A DNA stretch of 6,189 nucleotides, taken from positions 1 to 6,189 of the forward strand of contig CAKTVG010000050.1 of NCBI GenBank assembly GCA_934622035.1. Reading direction: 5' to 3'. A program made the translations under genes and the position numbers. The notes beneath the pieces were generated by a model, which saw only the letters and a program-made list of their open reading frames with translations, was not told the origin of the DNA and ran no database searches. This document shows, in pieces, positions 1-5,665 of the stretch; position 1 is the stretch's first letter; each line of letters starts with the position of its first letter. The DNA is from an uncultured Oscillospiraceae bacterium. Lineage in GTDB: Bacteria; Bacillota; Clostridia; Oscillospirales; Oscillospiraceae.

Positions 1-1223
1 AAGACACACCCGCCGCAGGTGATCTCGGCAATCGTGTCCGCGCAGACAGATTCGCCGCTGACGGCGATCAGCACCTGACGGCAAAGCAGCTGCAAGACCT
101 CATGCTCTCCGATGGGCAGCGCGTCAAGGTCCGCTTCGCCCGCGCGGATGGTGGGAAGGAGCGCATGGTGGTCGCTGACCTTTTTGCTATTACACACCTG
201 CGCCGGGTGCATGGACACAGGCAGATCCGCGCCGCAGATGCCGCCCGCACAGCTCACGATGGCAGGCACCGAGGCCAGCATATCGTCGGTCAGAAAGCGG
301 CTGTCGGTTCGGGGATAGGTACAGAGCTTCTTTTCGTAAAGCGCTTGCAGGTAGTCCAGCGTCTGCTGCGCCGTATAGCCGAGCAGCCGGTTCGCGTCGC
401 GCTGGAGCGTGGTCAGATCGTAGAGTGCCGGGGCTTTCTCGTGCTTTTCCTTCCGGTCGAGCTTTGAGACGGCAGCGCTCTGCCCTTCACAGGCGGCAAG
501 CGCCGCGTCCGCTTCAGCTTTGGATTTGAATTTCTCGCTGACCGCCGTAAAATCCGGGAAGGTCAGCGATGCCGTGTAGTAGCGTTCGGGCTGGAACGCA
601 CGAATTTCCGCGTCCCGATGAACGATGAGTGCCAGCGTGGGCGACACCACGCGCCCGACGTTCAGCGTGCGATGATACAGGACCGAAAACAGCCGCGTGG
701 CGTTGATACCCACCAGCCAGTCTGCCTTGGCGCGGCAGAGCGCCGCGTCGTAAAGCCGGTCATATTCTGCGCCGTCATGCAGATGCGCGAAAGCGTCCAG
801 AATCGCGTCGTCCTCCATGGAAGACAGCCACAGACGTTTCATCGGCTTTTTGCGTCCCGCCTGTTCGTAGACATACCGGAAAATGGCTTCACCTTCGCGC
901 CCGGCGTCACAGCCGTTGACGATCTCGGTCACGTCCTCGCGCTCCATGAGCGCTTTCAGGATGGAAAACTGCTTTTTCTTTGCGTGCGCGACCTTCATGC
1001 GCCACGGGTCGGGGACGATGGGAAGATCCGCGCGGTTCCATTTTGCGTAGCGTTCGTCGTAGATTTCCGCACCGGCAAGCTCCACCAGATGCCCGAAGCA
1101 CCACGAAACGAGCCAGCCGCCGCCCTCCATATACCCGTCCATCCGCTTCTTCGCGCCCAGCACGGCAGCATACGCCATGCCCACAGACGGTTTTTCTGCA
1201 ATTACTAACTTATACTTTGTCAT
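1..1223 (-). CDS. topB: DNA topoisomerase III (type IA), ICE-borne, N-terminal 407 codons only
   Basis: Type IA topoisomerase that nicks one DNA strand through a tyrosyl link and passes the other strand; in conjugative elements it probably resolves topological problems of transfer or replication intermediates. Visible in order: a TOPRIM domain starting with VIAEKPSV (E10, K11) and carrying CDAGREGE (D106, E110) for Mg2+ binding; the RLWLSSMEDDAI block near residues 130-141; NVGRVVSPTLALI near 188-200; and the active-site segment TYPRTDSRF with catalytic Y303. The start is ATG at 1223-1221, preceded by AGGAGA with about 8 nt spacing. The frame stays open to the left edge, so the C-terminal part is outside the window. 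It lies downstream of the DUF4366 gene, as usual for Tn1549-like elements, but is separated from it by the plus-strand TA cassette, so it may need its own promoter; I see no convincing one in 1224-1430. Family assignment is firm; the role in transfer is inferred. Confidence 0.95.
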   Translation of the reverse strand, partial: MTKYKLVIAEKPSVGMAYAAVLGAKKRMDGYMEGGGWLVSWCFGHLVELAGAEIYDERYAKWNRADLPIVPDPWRMKVAHAKKKQFSILKALMEREDVTEIVNGCDAGREGEAIFRYVYEQAGRKKPMKRLWLSSMEDDAILDAFAHLHDGAEYDRLYDAALCRAKADWLVGINATRLFSVLYHRTLNVGRVVSPTLALIVHRDAEIRAFQPERYYTASLTFPDFTAVSEKFKSKAEADAALAACEGQSAAVSKLDRKEKHEKAPALYDLTTLQRDANRLLGYTAQQTLDYLQALYEKKLCTYPRTDSRFLTDDMLASVPAIVSCAGGICGADLPVSMHPAQVCNSKKVSDHHALLPTIRAGEADLDALPIGEHEVLQLLCRQVLIAVSGESVCADTIAEITCGGCV

Positions 1224-1350
1224 AGATGTTCTCCTATGGTAATTCTTAATTTTTAGTTTTCGGTTGTGTTTTTTCTGAAAATCGCATATGCAATAAGCGG
1301 TCCTGCTGCCCGGTTTCAGTCACAGAATGTTATTGGACGGTTCATAGATT
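1224..1350. other. AT-rich intergenic stretch between topB and the TA promoter
   Basis: This non-coding segment separates two divergent genes and would have to hold any topB promoter. It includes the palindrome GCATATGC (1284-1291) and a topB ribosome binding site (AGGAGA on the minus strand, about 1231-1236). I looked for a minus-strand -35/-10 pair with 16-18 nt spacing and found none that is convincing. No small ORF or RNA gene is evident. Confidence 0.5.
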
Positions 1351-1386
1351 ATTTCGCACGAATCGGTTGCATATTTCGTTCGATTC
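1351..1386 (+). promoter_or_regulatory. Candidate operator: two 14-bp repeats flanking the -35 box of the TA promoter
   Basis: The sequence ATTTCGnnCGAwTC occurs at 1351-1364 and again at 1373-1386, with 11 of 14 positions identical and a 22-bp offset, about two helical turns. The first copy contains the dyad TTCG-CA-CGAA; the second is a slightly decayed version. The -35 box lies between the copies and the second copy fills most of the -35/-10 spacer, so a bound protein would block RNA polymerase. Phd/YefM antitoxins are known to bind palindromic promoter sites and repress their own operon; that this antitoxin binds here is inference. Confidence 0.5.
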
Positions 1387-1395
1387 AGATATAAT
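1367..1395 (+). promoter_or_regulatory. Sigma-A type promoter of the toxin-antitoxin operon
   Basis: TTGCAT (-35, 1367-1372) is followed by a 17-nt spacer and a perfect TATAAT (-10, 1390-1395). Transcription would start near 1402, leaving a short leader of about 30 nt before the antitoxin ATG at 1432. The antitoxin ribosome binding site is GGGAGG at 1417-1422 with 9 nt spacing, stronger than the toxin's, which fits the need for excess antitoxin. Confidence 0.8.
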
Positions 1396-1431
1396 ATAGA
1401 TGAACCAAATCACGAAGGGAGGAATCAAATC

Positions 1432-1647
1432 ATGTCGATTACTGCGACGGAACTGAAAAGGAATCTCGGAAAATATCTTCTGCTTGCAGCGACGGAGGAC
1501 ATTTTCATCACGAAAAACGGCAAGGTCGTCGCCAAGCTCTCCAATCCCCATCAGGACAGAGTGGACATTGCCAAGTCCCTGTTCGGGATCCTTCCAGCTG
1601 ATGTGACATTGGAGGAAGCGAAGGAAGAAAGGCTGAACCGGATATGA
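1432..1647 (+). CDS. Phd/YefM-family antitoxin
   Basis: A 71-residue protein with the Phd/YefM fold signature: the N-terminal SITATELKRNLGKYL helix, then EDIFITKNGKVVAKL, the typical 'ITKNGKPVA.L' strand pair. This N-terminal half (about residues 1-40) dimerises and binds promoter DNA in the family; the acidic, charged C-terminal part (about 41-71, with EEAKEERLNRI) would wrap around and inhibit the toxin. Start chosen at ATG 1432, 9 nt after GGGAGG and downstream of a consensus promoter. The stop overlaps the toxin start (ATGA, 1644-1647), the usual translational coupling of type II TA operons. Its orientation is opposite to the flanking ICE genes. Family call is confident; direct pairing with the downstream PIN protein follows from the overlap. 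Confidence 0.88.
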   Translation: MSITATELKRNLGKYLLLAATEDIFITKNGKVVAKLSNPHQDRVDIAKSLFGILPADVTLEEAKEERLNRI

Positions 1648-2081
1648 GAGCTGTCATTGATACCTGCATCATCGCGGACGCGCTGCAAAGCCGCGAGCCG
1701 TTTTGCAAGGAGGCCCAATCGATTTTCCTGCTCTGCGCCAACCAGCAGTTTGAAGGCTTTCTGACGGCGAAAGCCATCACGGACATTTACTACCTGACGC
1801 ACCGGCAGATCCACAGCGACAAAGCGACCCGCGATGTTCTGACAAAGCTCTGCGCGTTGTTCGGCCTGCTGGACACCACGGCGCTGGACATCCGCAAGGC
1901 GGTCTCAGCGGAAATTTCCGATTTTGAGGATGCCGTGATGGCTGAGACGGCTGCGCGCTCTGGTGTAGACTGCATCGTGACGCGGAACACGAAGGATTAC
2001 AGCAAAACACAGATCTCCGTGTACGCCCCGGCAGAGTTCGTAGAGCTGCTGACTGAAACAAGCGAAGATCAGACGGATTGA
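1644..2081 (+). CDS. PIN-domain toxin (VapC-like ribonuclease)
   Basis: A 145-residue single PIN domain, a Mg2+-dependent RNase fold whose TA members cleave tRNA, rRNA or mRNA. Acidic active-site candidates are all present: D6 in VIDTC, D47 in AITDIYY, D93/D96 in SDFEDAVMAE, and D118 in VTRNTKDY. The pattern (TDIYY, DFEDA, TRNTKDY, APAEFVELL) matches the PIN_3-like group found with Phd/YefM antitoxins. The residue after the first Asp-Thr is Cys (C8), where Asn is more common; Ser/Cys variants may still be active. The start is fixed by a 4-nt overlap with the antitoxin stop; the upstream SD (AGAAAGG, 1626-1632, 11 nt away) is weak, so translation probably depends on the antitoxin. All catalytic positions look intact, so the toxin is likely functional. 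The RNA target cannot be told from sequence. Confidence 0.93.
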   Translation: MRAVIDTCIIADALQSREPFCKEAQSIFLLCANQQFEGFLTAKAITDIYYLTHRQIHSDKATRDVLTKLCALFGLLDTTALDIRKAVSAEISDFEDAVMAETAARSGVDCIVTRNTKDYSKTQISVYAPAEFVELLTETSEDQTD

Positions 2082-2098
2082 CCGCCCGGAACATAAGT

Positions 2099-2130
2099 AA
2101 AACGCAGTCCCCGCGGGGACTGCGTTTTTT
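2099..2130 (+). terminator. Strong rho-independent terminator of the TA operon, possibly bidirectional
   Basis: A perfect 10-bp GC-rich stem, CGCAGTCCCC (2103-2112) and GGGGACTGCG (2115-2124), is capped only by the two nucleotides GC, so the innermost pairs must open. It is flanked by AAAA on the left and a T6 run (2125-2130) on the right. It starts 21 nt after the toxin stop codon at 2081. Read on the minus strand the stem is followed by only TTTTACTT, so it may also act, more weakly, as terminator for the DUF4366 gene that ends at 2161. That would cut topB off from the upstream minus-strand operon. Confidence 0.9.
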
Positions 2131-2160
2131 GCGTCTATGTTACCTTGTGTTTCAGCTGAT

Positions 2161-3771
2161 TTATTCGTTGGAGGTATCCACGGTATCATATTCCGCATCT
2201 TCATCCGCATCTTCATCCTCGTTTTCCTCCCCGAAATCATAATCATCGAGGTCAACGGGACCTTTGGTGTTTGCCTTGGGCTTGCGGAATTTGAACCAGT
2301 AGAGCGCGAAGCCGCCGCCGAGCAGCACTAGCAGAATAAGAGGCAGCGGGGCGCTGCTTTTCTTCGTATCCTCCTGCGTTGCCTCGGGTTCTGGTTCAGT
2401 CTCTGTGGGTGCTGCCGGTTCCGGTTCTTTTTCTGCAACCGGCGTTTTTCCCATGCAGTCAATCATGCTTGCTTTGCAGACGGGGCAGGCGGTATTGATC
2501 GCGCCGACCTCACAATGGACGGTGCAGACGCACGTTTCCTCTGCCGGTTCTTCCTCGTCGATCAGCGCCAGAAGGTCCGCTTCATCGACCAGATTCAGAA
2601 AATACGTCTCATACTGTTCGCCGTCCTCGTCCAGCGGCTTGTCGTAGTCAATGACCAGATAGAATGTCTCGCCGCCGCGCGTTTCAATCGTGATGAACTG
2701 CTTGTTGCTGTATTTGTCGTAAAGCAGATCGCGCGTGACGGAATTGCCGTTCTGCGTAAAGTCGGTGCCATCCTCCTTCGTTACCGGCGCTGCGGCAGAC
2801 GATGCAGCCTGCGTGGGCTGCGAGGATGCGGTCGTATTTTTGCCGCCGCCAGATGCAGCAGTATTGCTGCTATTCCCGGTATTGCCGCCGGTATTGTCGG
2901 ACGGCTGCGCGGTCGACGTCTGCTCCTTGCGGCAATCACAGTCGGACGGGCAATGCTCGTCGTGCTGGTCTTTATCCGTATCTGTGCTGGGTGTGGGCGT
3001 CGGCTCCGGTTCGGCTTCTTCATAGAACGGATTGGAGAGGACAACGGAATCCGTCCAGTTCCCGGCGTTGTCCAGCGCGTCAATGTAGAGGTAAGCATCA
3101 TCCGTCAGGCGGTCGATGCGCACATTCAGCTCGCCGCCGTCCAGTGTGGTGTAAAGCTCGTCGTTGACATAGATCGCCGCAACACCGGAAAGGTCGTCAT
3201 AGGCTTCTACGCGCAGGAGCGTGCCGTTGATGCCCGCGCGAAGGACCGGCGCAGAAAAGTCCATGCAGTACACGTCCAGAGACAATTCATGCACCGTGCC
3301 GGTTCGGTCTGTGACAAAGAAAAGCACGGTGCCGTTTTCCAGCATCGTGCGCTCCACGCAGCCGTATTCCAGAAGCTCCTGCGTCACGTCGAACGGACTC
3401 ATACCGGGAAGAATTACCTCGACCTTCTCCCAGTCGGTGCCGTTCAGGTCGATCACGCGCACGTAAATCGTCGCGGGGCGGTTCTGCCAGCCGCCCGGCA
3501 CATCGGCGTCCAGCGCATACGCACCTTCCATCGGCGGTTCTTCGGGCAGCTCCGGTTCTTCCGGTTCAGACGGCGGTACATCTTCGCCGCCGGGTTCCTG
3601 CTCCGGAGTTTCCTCCGCGGGCGGCTGTTCGGCTGTTTCTGTCGTGGGGTCTTCCGGGGTACCGGGGAACGGTTCTTCTGCGATGGCAGCGCCCGTCAGG
3701 ACGCAGAGCGCCAACACAAAACTGAGCAACAGCGCGAAAACACGCAGCCGGTTACGCTTCTTCGGGTACAT
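2161..3771 (-). CDS. DUF4366 family (CD1107-type) mobile-element surface protein with extracellular Ig-like region
   Basis: A 536-residue secreted, membrane-anchored protein. Seen in order: signal peptide (KKRNRLR, hydrophobic core about 11-28, likely cleavage after A31 in AIA-EE); Pro/Glu-rich stalk (about 32-82); a beta-rich part (about 90-248) with motifs such as FVTDRTGTVHELSLDVYCMD and DALDNAGN resembling bacterial Ig-like modules; a low-complexity Ser/Thr/Asn/Gly linker with Cys residues at 274, 278 and 280; the DUF4366-like part (about 335-500) with CVCTVHC and CPVC (C414, C416, C420, C429, C432, C439); one transmembrane helix (about 476-494); and a short, very acidic cytoplasmic tail. 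Start ATG 3771 has an excellent GGAGGAGG 6 nt upstream and overlaps the preceding gene by 20 nt. Proteins of this type recur in Tn1549-like elements beside the NlpC/P60 hydrolase; their function is unknown. A role in cell-surface contact or the transfer channel is inference. Confidence 0.85.
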   Translation of the reverse strand: MYPKKRNRLRVFALLLSFVLALCVLTGAAIAEEPFPGTPEDPTTETAEQPPAEETPEQEPGGEDVPPSEPEEPELPEEPPMEGAYALDADVPGGWQNRPATIYVRVIDLNGTDWEKVEVILPGMSPFDVTQELLEYGCVERTMLENGTVLFFVTDRTGTVHELSLDVYCMDFSAPVLRAGINGTLLRVEAYDDLSGVAAIYVNDELYTTLDGGELNVRIDRLTDDAYLYIDALDNAGNWTDSVVLSNPFYEEAEPEPTPTPSTDTDKDQHDEHCPSDCDCRKEQTSTAQPSDNTGGNTGNSSNTAASGGGKNTTASSQPTQAASSAAAPVTKEDGTDFTQNGNSVTRDLLYDKYSNKQFITIETRGGETFYLVIDYDKPLDEDGEQYETYFLNLVDEADLLALIDEEEPAEETCVCTVHCEVGAINTACPVCKASMIDCMGKTPVAEKEPEPAAPTETEPEPEATQEDTKKSSAPLPLILLVLLGGGFALYWFKFRKPKANTKGPVDLDDYDFGEENEDEDADEDAEYDTVDTSNE

Positions 3772-4006
3772 CTGTTTCCTCCTCCTTTTCCTGCGCGATA
3801 AAGGGCGAACCGCCCTTTTTGATGTGCATGAGGTACTGCGCCAGCTGCTCCATCGTCATGCCGGTCGCGCGGGCAAGCCCCACGATGTCCTCATTTTCCA
3901 GCTTGATAATGTCCGCATCAATTTCGCGGTTGCGGGTCTGCAAATCGGCAATTCTGCCGTCATTCTTTGCACGCTCTGCTTTGAGTTTGTTAATCTTCGG
4001 ATTCAT
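3752..4006 (-). CDS. DUF4315 family small coiled-coil protein
   Basis: An 84-residue charged protein. Residues about 1-40 (MNPKINKLKAERAKNDGRI and the following IADLQTRNREIDADIIKLEN) form a clear heptad-like coiled coil. Residues about 40-62 (EDIVGLARATGMTMEQLAQYL) look like a small helical motif, and the tail is acidic. This arrangement is that of DUF4315 proteins, found almost only in conjugative elements between the NlpC/P60 and DUF4366 genes. Start ATG 4006 has AGGAGGG about 6 nt upstream; that ribosome binding site abuts the stop codon of the upstream hydrolase (12-nt gap), and its own 3' end overlaps the DUF4366 gene by 20 nt, indicating coupled translation. No signal peptide, so cytoplasmic. 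Function is unknown; an adaptor role between the neighbours is a guess. Confidence 0.85.
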   Translation of the reverse strand: MNPKINKLKAERAKNDGRIADLQTRNREIDADIIKLENEDIVGLARATGMTMEQLAQYLMHIKKGGSPFIAQEKEEETDVPEEA

Positions 4007-4018
4007 ATTGTCCCTCCT

Positions 4019-5665
4019 TTAAGGTGGTGCCAGCCGTCCGAATTGCAGAAAGTGGCTCTGCCAGTAATCGGACGAAATGCTGGTGTATTGAATGGGGTCG
4101 CCGCAATGCAGCATGGTATTGTTGCCGACATAAATGCCGATGTGCGACGCGCCGGTGGTGTTGTAGGTTTTCTCAAAGAAGATCAGATCGCCGGGTTTCG
4201 CATCTGCCGGGGAAACGTAGGAGCAAATCTGCCGGATGCCCTCAGCACTGAGTCTGCCGAAGTTCCAGCCTACACCGCAGTTATTGTAGACGTAGCTGAC
4301 GAAACCGGAGCAATCGAACGAGGTCGCCGGGGAGCTGCCGCCCCAGACATACGGAAAACCTAAATACTTTTCTGCTTCTTTGATAATCGCTGCAAAGGCT
4401 TCATCCTCCAGCGCCTCCGGGGGAATGTCGTAGCTGCCGCCGCTCCCGTCGCCGTAATATCTGTTTACATAATCTGAATCACCAAACAGATCCGGACGAT
4501 TTCCGAGCGTCGCCATGTACGAGGCGTAGAGCGCAAGCTGATCCTCGCTCATCACATAGACCGGCACATGGGAAAGGTCAAAATTTTCAAGCGTGACCGT
4601 GCAGATCGTGTATTCATACGGCACTTGCACGGTGTACGGTTCGCCGTCTTCGTCATACCTCGTTTCCGGTCGATACCGAATCTCCGTTTCCACAGTTTCC
4701 GTGAGAATGTACTGCTTGTCAAAAAGCATTTGCAGCTCACCTTGTACCTCGCCGAGTGTCCACGCGCCGCCCTTGAGCGCCGTGAGCGCGGAGATCAGCA
4801 CATACGGGTCATGCCCGATCTCGTCAAGGTCAAAGTGATACTCGTCATAATCGTGCGTCGCTTCGTAATTATCGAGTTTACTTTGCAGCTCCGCTTCCAT
4901 CGCGCAGTATTGCGCTTCGGCGGCAAGCATATCGCTGTCCTCGCTGGGGTAGGTCGAAACACCGAGCGCCGTCACGCCGCCCTCGACCAATACCGAGCAG
5001 GATGAGGCGATGTTCAGAAGAAACACCGCGACGAGCAGAATCGCCAGCGCGATCAAAAATCCTTTTTTGTGTTCCGCGATCCACTCCGACGCTTTTTTCG
5101 TGTCCTCTGCGGCACGTTTGGCAGCTTTGGCAGTAACTTCGGATGCAGACACCGTGCCGCCGCCAGCCTTTGCAGCGGCGTATTCCTTTTTGATGGCGCG
5201 TTTCTGCTGCCAACGGGAATACGGATTGCTTTGCAGCTCCGGGTTCTGCTGCTGCGCCTGCTTTTGCAGCGCGTCGAGGTTGGCACTGTCGGCGCGAGAT
5301 TCGGCACGGTCTGCGTTGCGGTACGGCTTGAGCTGATGGGAACGATGTGCGGTTTCCACCGCACGGACGGTTTGCTCGGCAGCTTCTTCCAGCTTATGTG
5401 CGCTCTCTACGCCGACGTTATCATCCTCATGCTGTGAAACCTCCCGGTGCGCCGCCGAACGGACCGCCTTACCGGGTACATCCCGAACGGCGTGTTGCAG
5501 CTTGGACGCCGGGCGCGGCTTTTCTGCGCCGTTCTTTGTTGGGATTTTCGCTTCTGCCTGTTCCAGCTTCTCGATACGTTTTGCCGCTTTCATCGCCGCC
5601 TTGGAAACCTCCGGGGCGGCGAGTTCTTCATCGGTGAATTGCAGTCTTGGGGCGCGTTTGCTCAT
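4019..5665 (-). CDS. NlpC/P60 peptidoglycan hydrolase of conjugative element (CD1108 family)
   Basis: A 548-residue membrane-anchored wall hydrolase, expected to open peptidoglycan locally for the conjugation machinery. Residues 1-200 are an Ala/Lys/Glu-rich, probably helical cytoplasmic region; one transmembrane helix spans about 202-221; residues about 240-400 form the extracellular CD1108-type region (IGHDPYVLISALTA, FDKQYIL, VETEIRYRPETRY); the C-terminal NlpC/P60 domain (about 421-548) carries FDCSGFV with catalytic C452, ASHIGIYVGN with H508, and the third polar residue H520 in MLHCGDP. PYVWGG before the Cys is also typical. NlpC/P60 enzymes cut peptide stems such as gamma-D-Glu-diamino acid bonds. 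I see no soluble lytic transglycosylase motif, unlike the Tn916 Orf14/CwlT design. Start ATG 5665 overlaps the preceding stop by 4 nt (ATGA) and has GGAGG 9 nt upstream. Catalytic residues are intact. Confidence 0.92.
   Translation of the reverse strand: MSKRAPRLQFTDEELAAPEVSKAAMKAAKRIEKLEQAEAKIPTKNGAEKPRPASKLQHAVRDVPGKAVRSAAHREVSQHEDDNVGVESAHKLEEAAEQTVRAVETAHRSHQLKPYRNADRAESRADSANLDALQKQAQQQNPELQSNPYSRWQQKRAIKKEYAAAKAGGGTVSASEVTAKAAKRAAEDTKKASEWIAEHKKGFLIALAILLVAVFLLNIASSCSVLVEGGVTALGVSTYPSEDSDMLAAEAQYCAMEAELQSKLDNYEATHDYDEYHFDLDEIGHDPYVLISALTALKGGAWTLGEVQGELQMLFDKQYILTETVETEIRYRPETRYDEDGEPYTVQVPYEYTICTVTLENFDLSHVPVYVMSEDQLALYASYMATLGNRPDLFGDSDYVNRYYGDGSGGSYDIPPEALEDEAFAAIIKEAEKYLGFPYVWGGSSPATSFDCSGFVSYVYNNCGVGWNFGRLSAEGIRQICSYVSPADAKPGDLIFFEKTYNTTGASHIGIYVGNNTMLHCGDPIQYTSISSDYWQSHFLQFGRLAPP

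Noticed and set aside
102..1208. Plus-strand open frames (102-467, 618-1208) opposite topB
   Set aside because: The minus strand encodes an unbroken type IA topoisomerase through this whole interval with all catalytic motifs, so these are shadows.
1275..1319. CTGAAA (1275-1280) and TTTCAG (1314-1319) inverted repeat, and an ATATGCAA/TTGCATAT pair at 1286-1293 and 1367-1374
   Set aside because: Arms are only 6-8 bp with long spacers and no extension; chance is a sufficient explanation.
1508..2255. Minus-strand open frames across the TA genes and the terminator (such as 1551-1814, 1777-2094 and 1905-2255)
   Set aside because: They are antisense to two genes with clear family motifs, lack good ribosome binding sites, and one runs through the terminator hairpin.
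2515..3801. A 428-codon open frame on the plus strand opposite the DUF4366 gene
   Set aside because: It is Arg/Ala/Gly/Val-rich with no recognisable domain and lies wholly antisense to a gene with signal peptide, membrane helix and strong ribosome binding site. Long open antisense frames are expected in GC-rich coding DNA.
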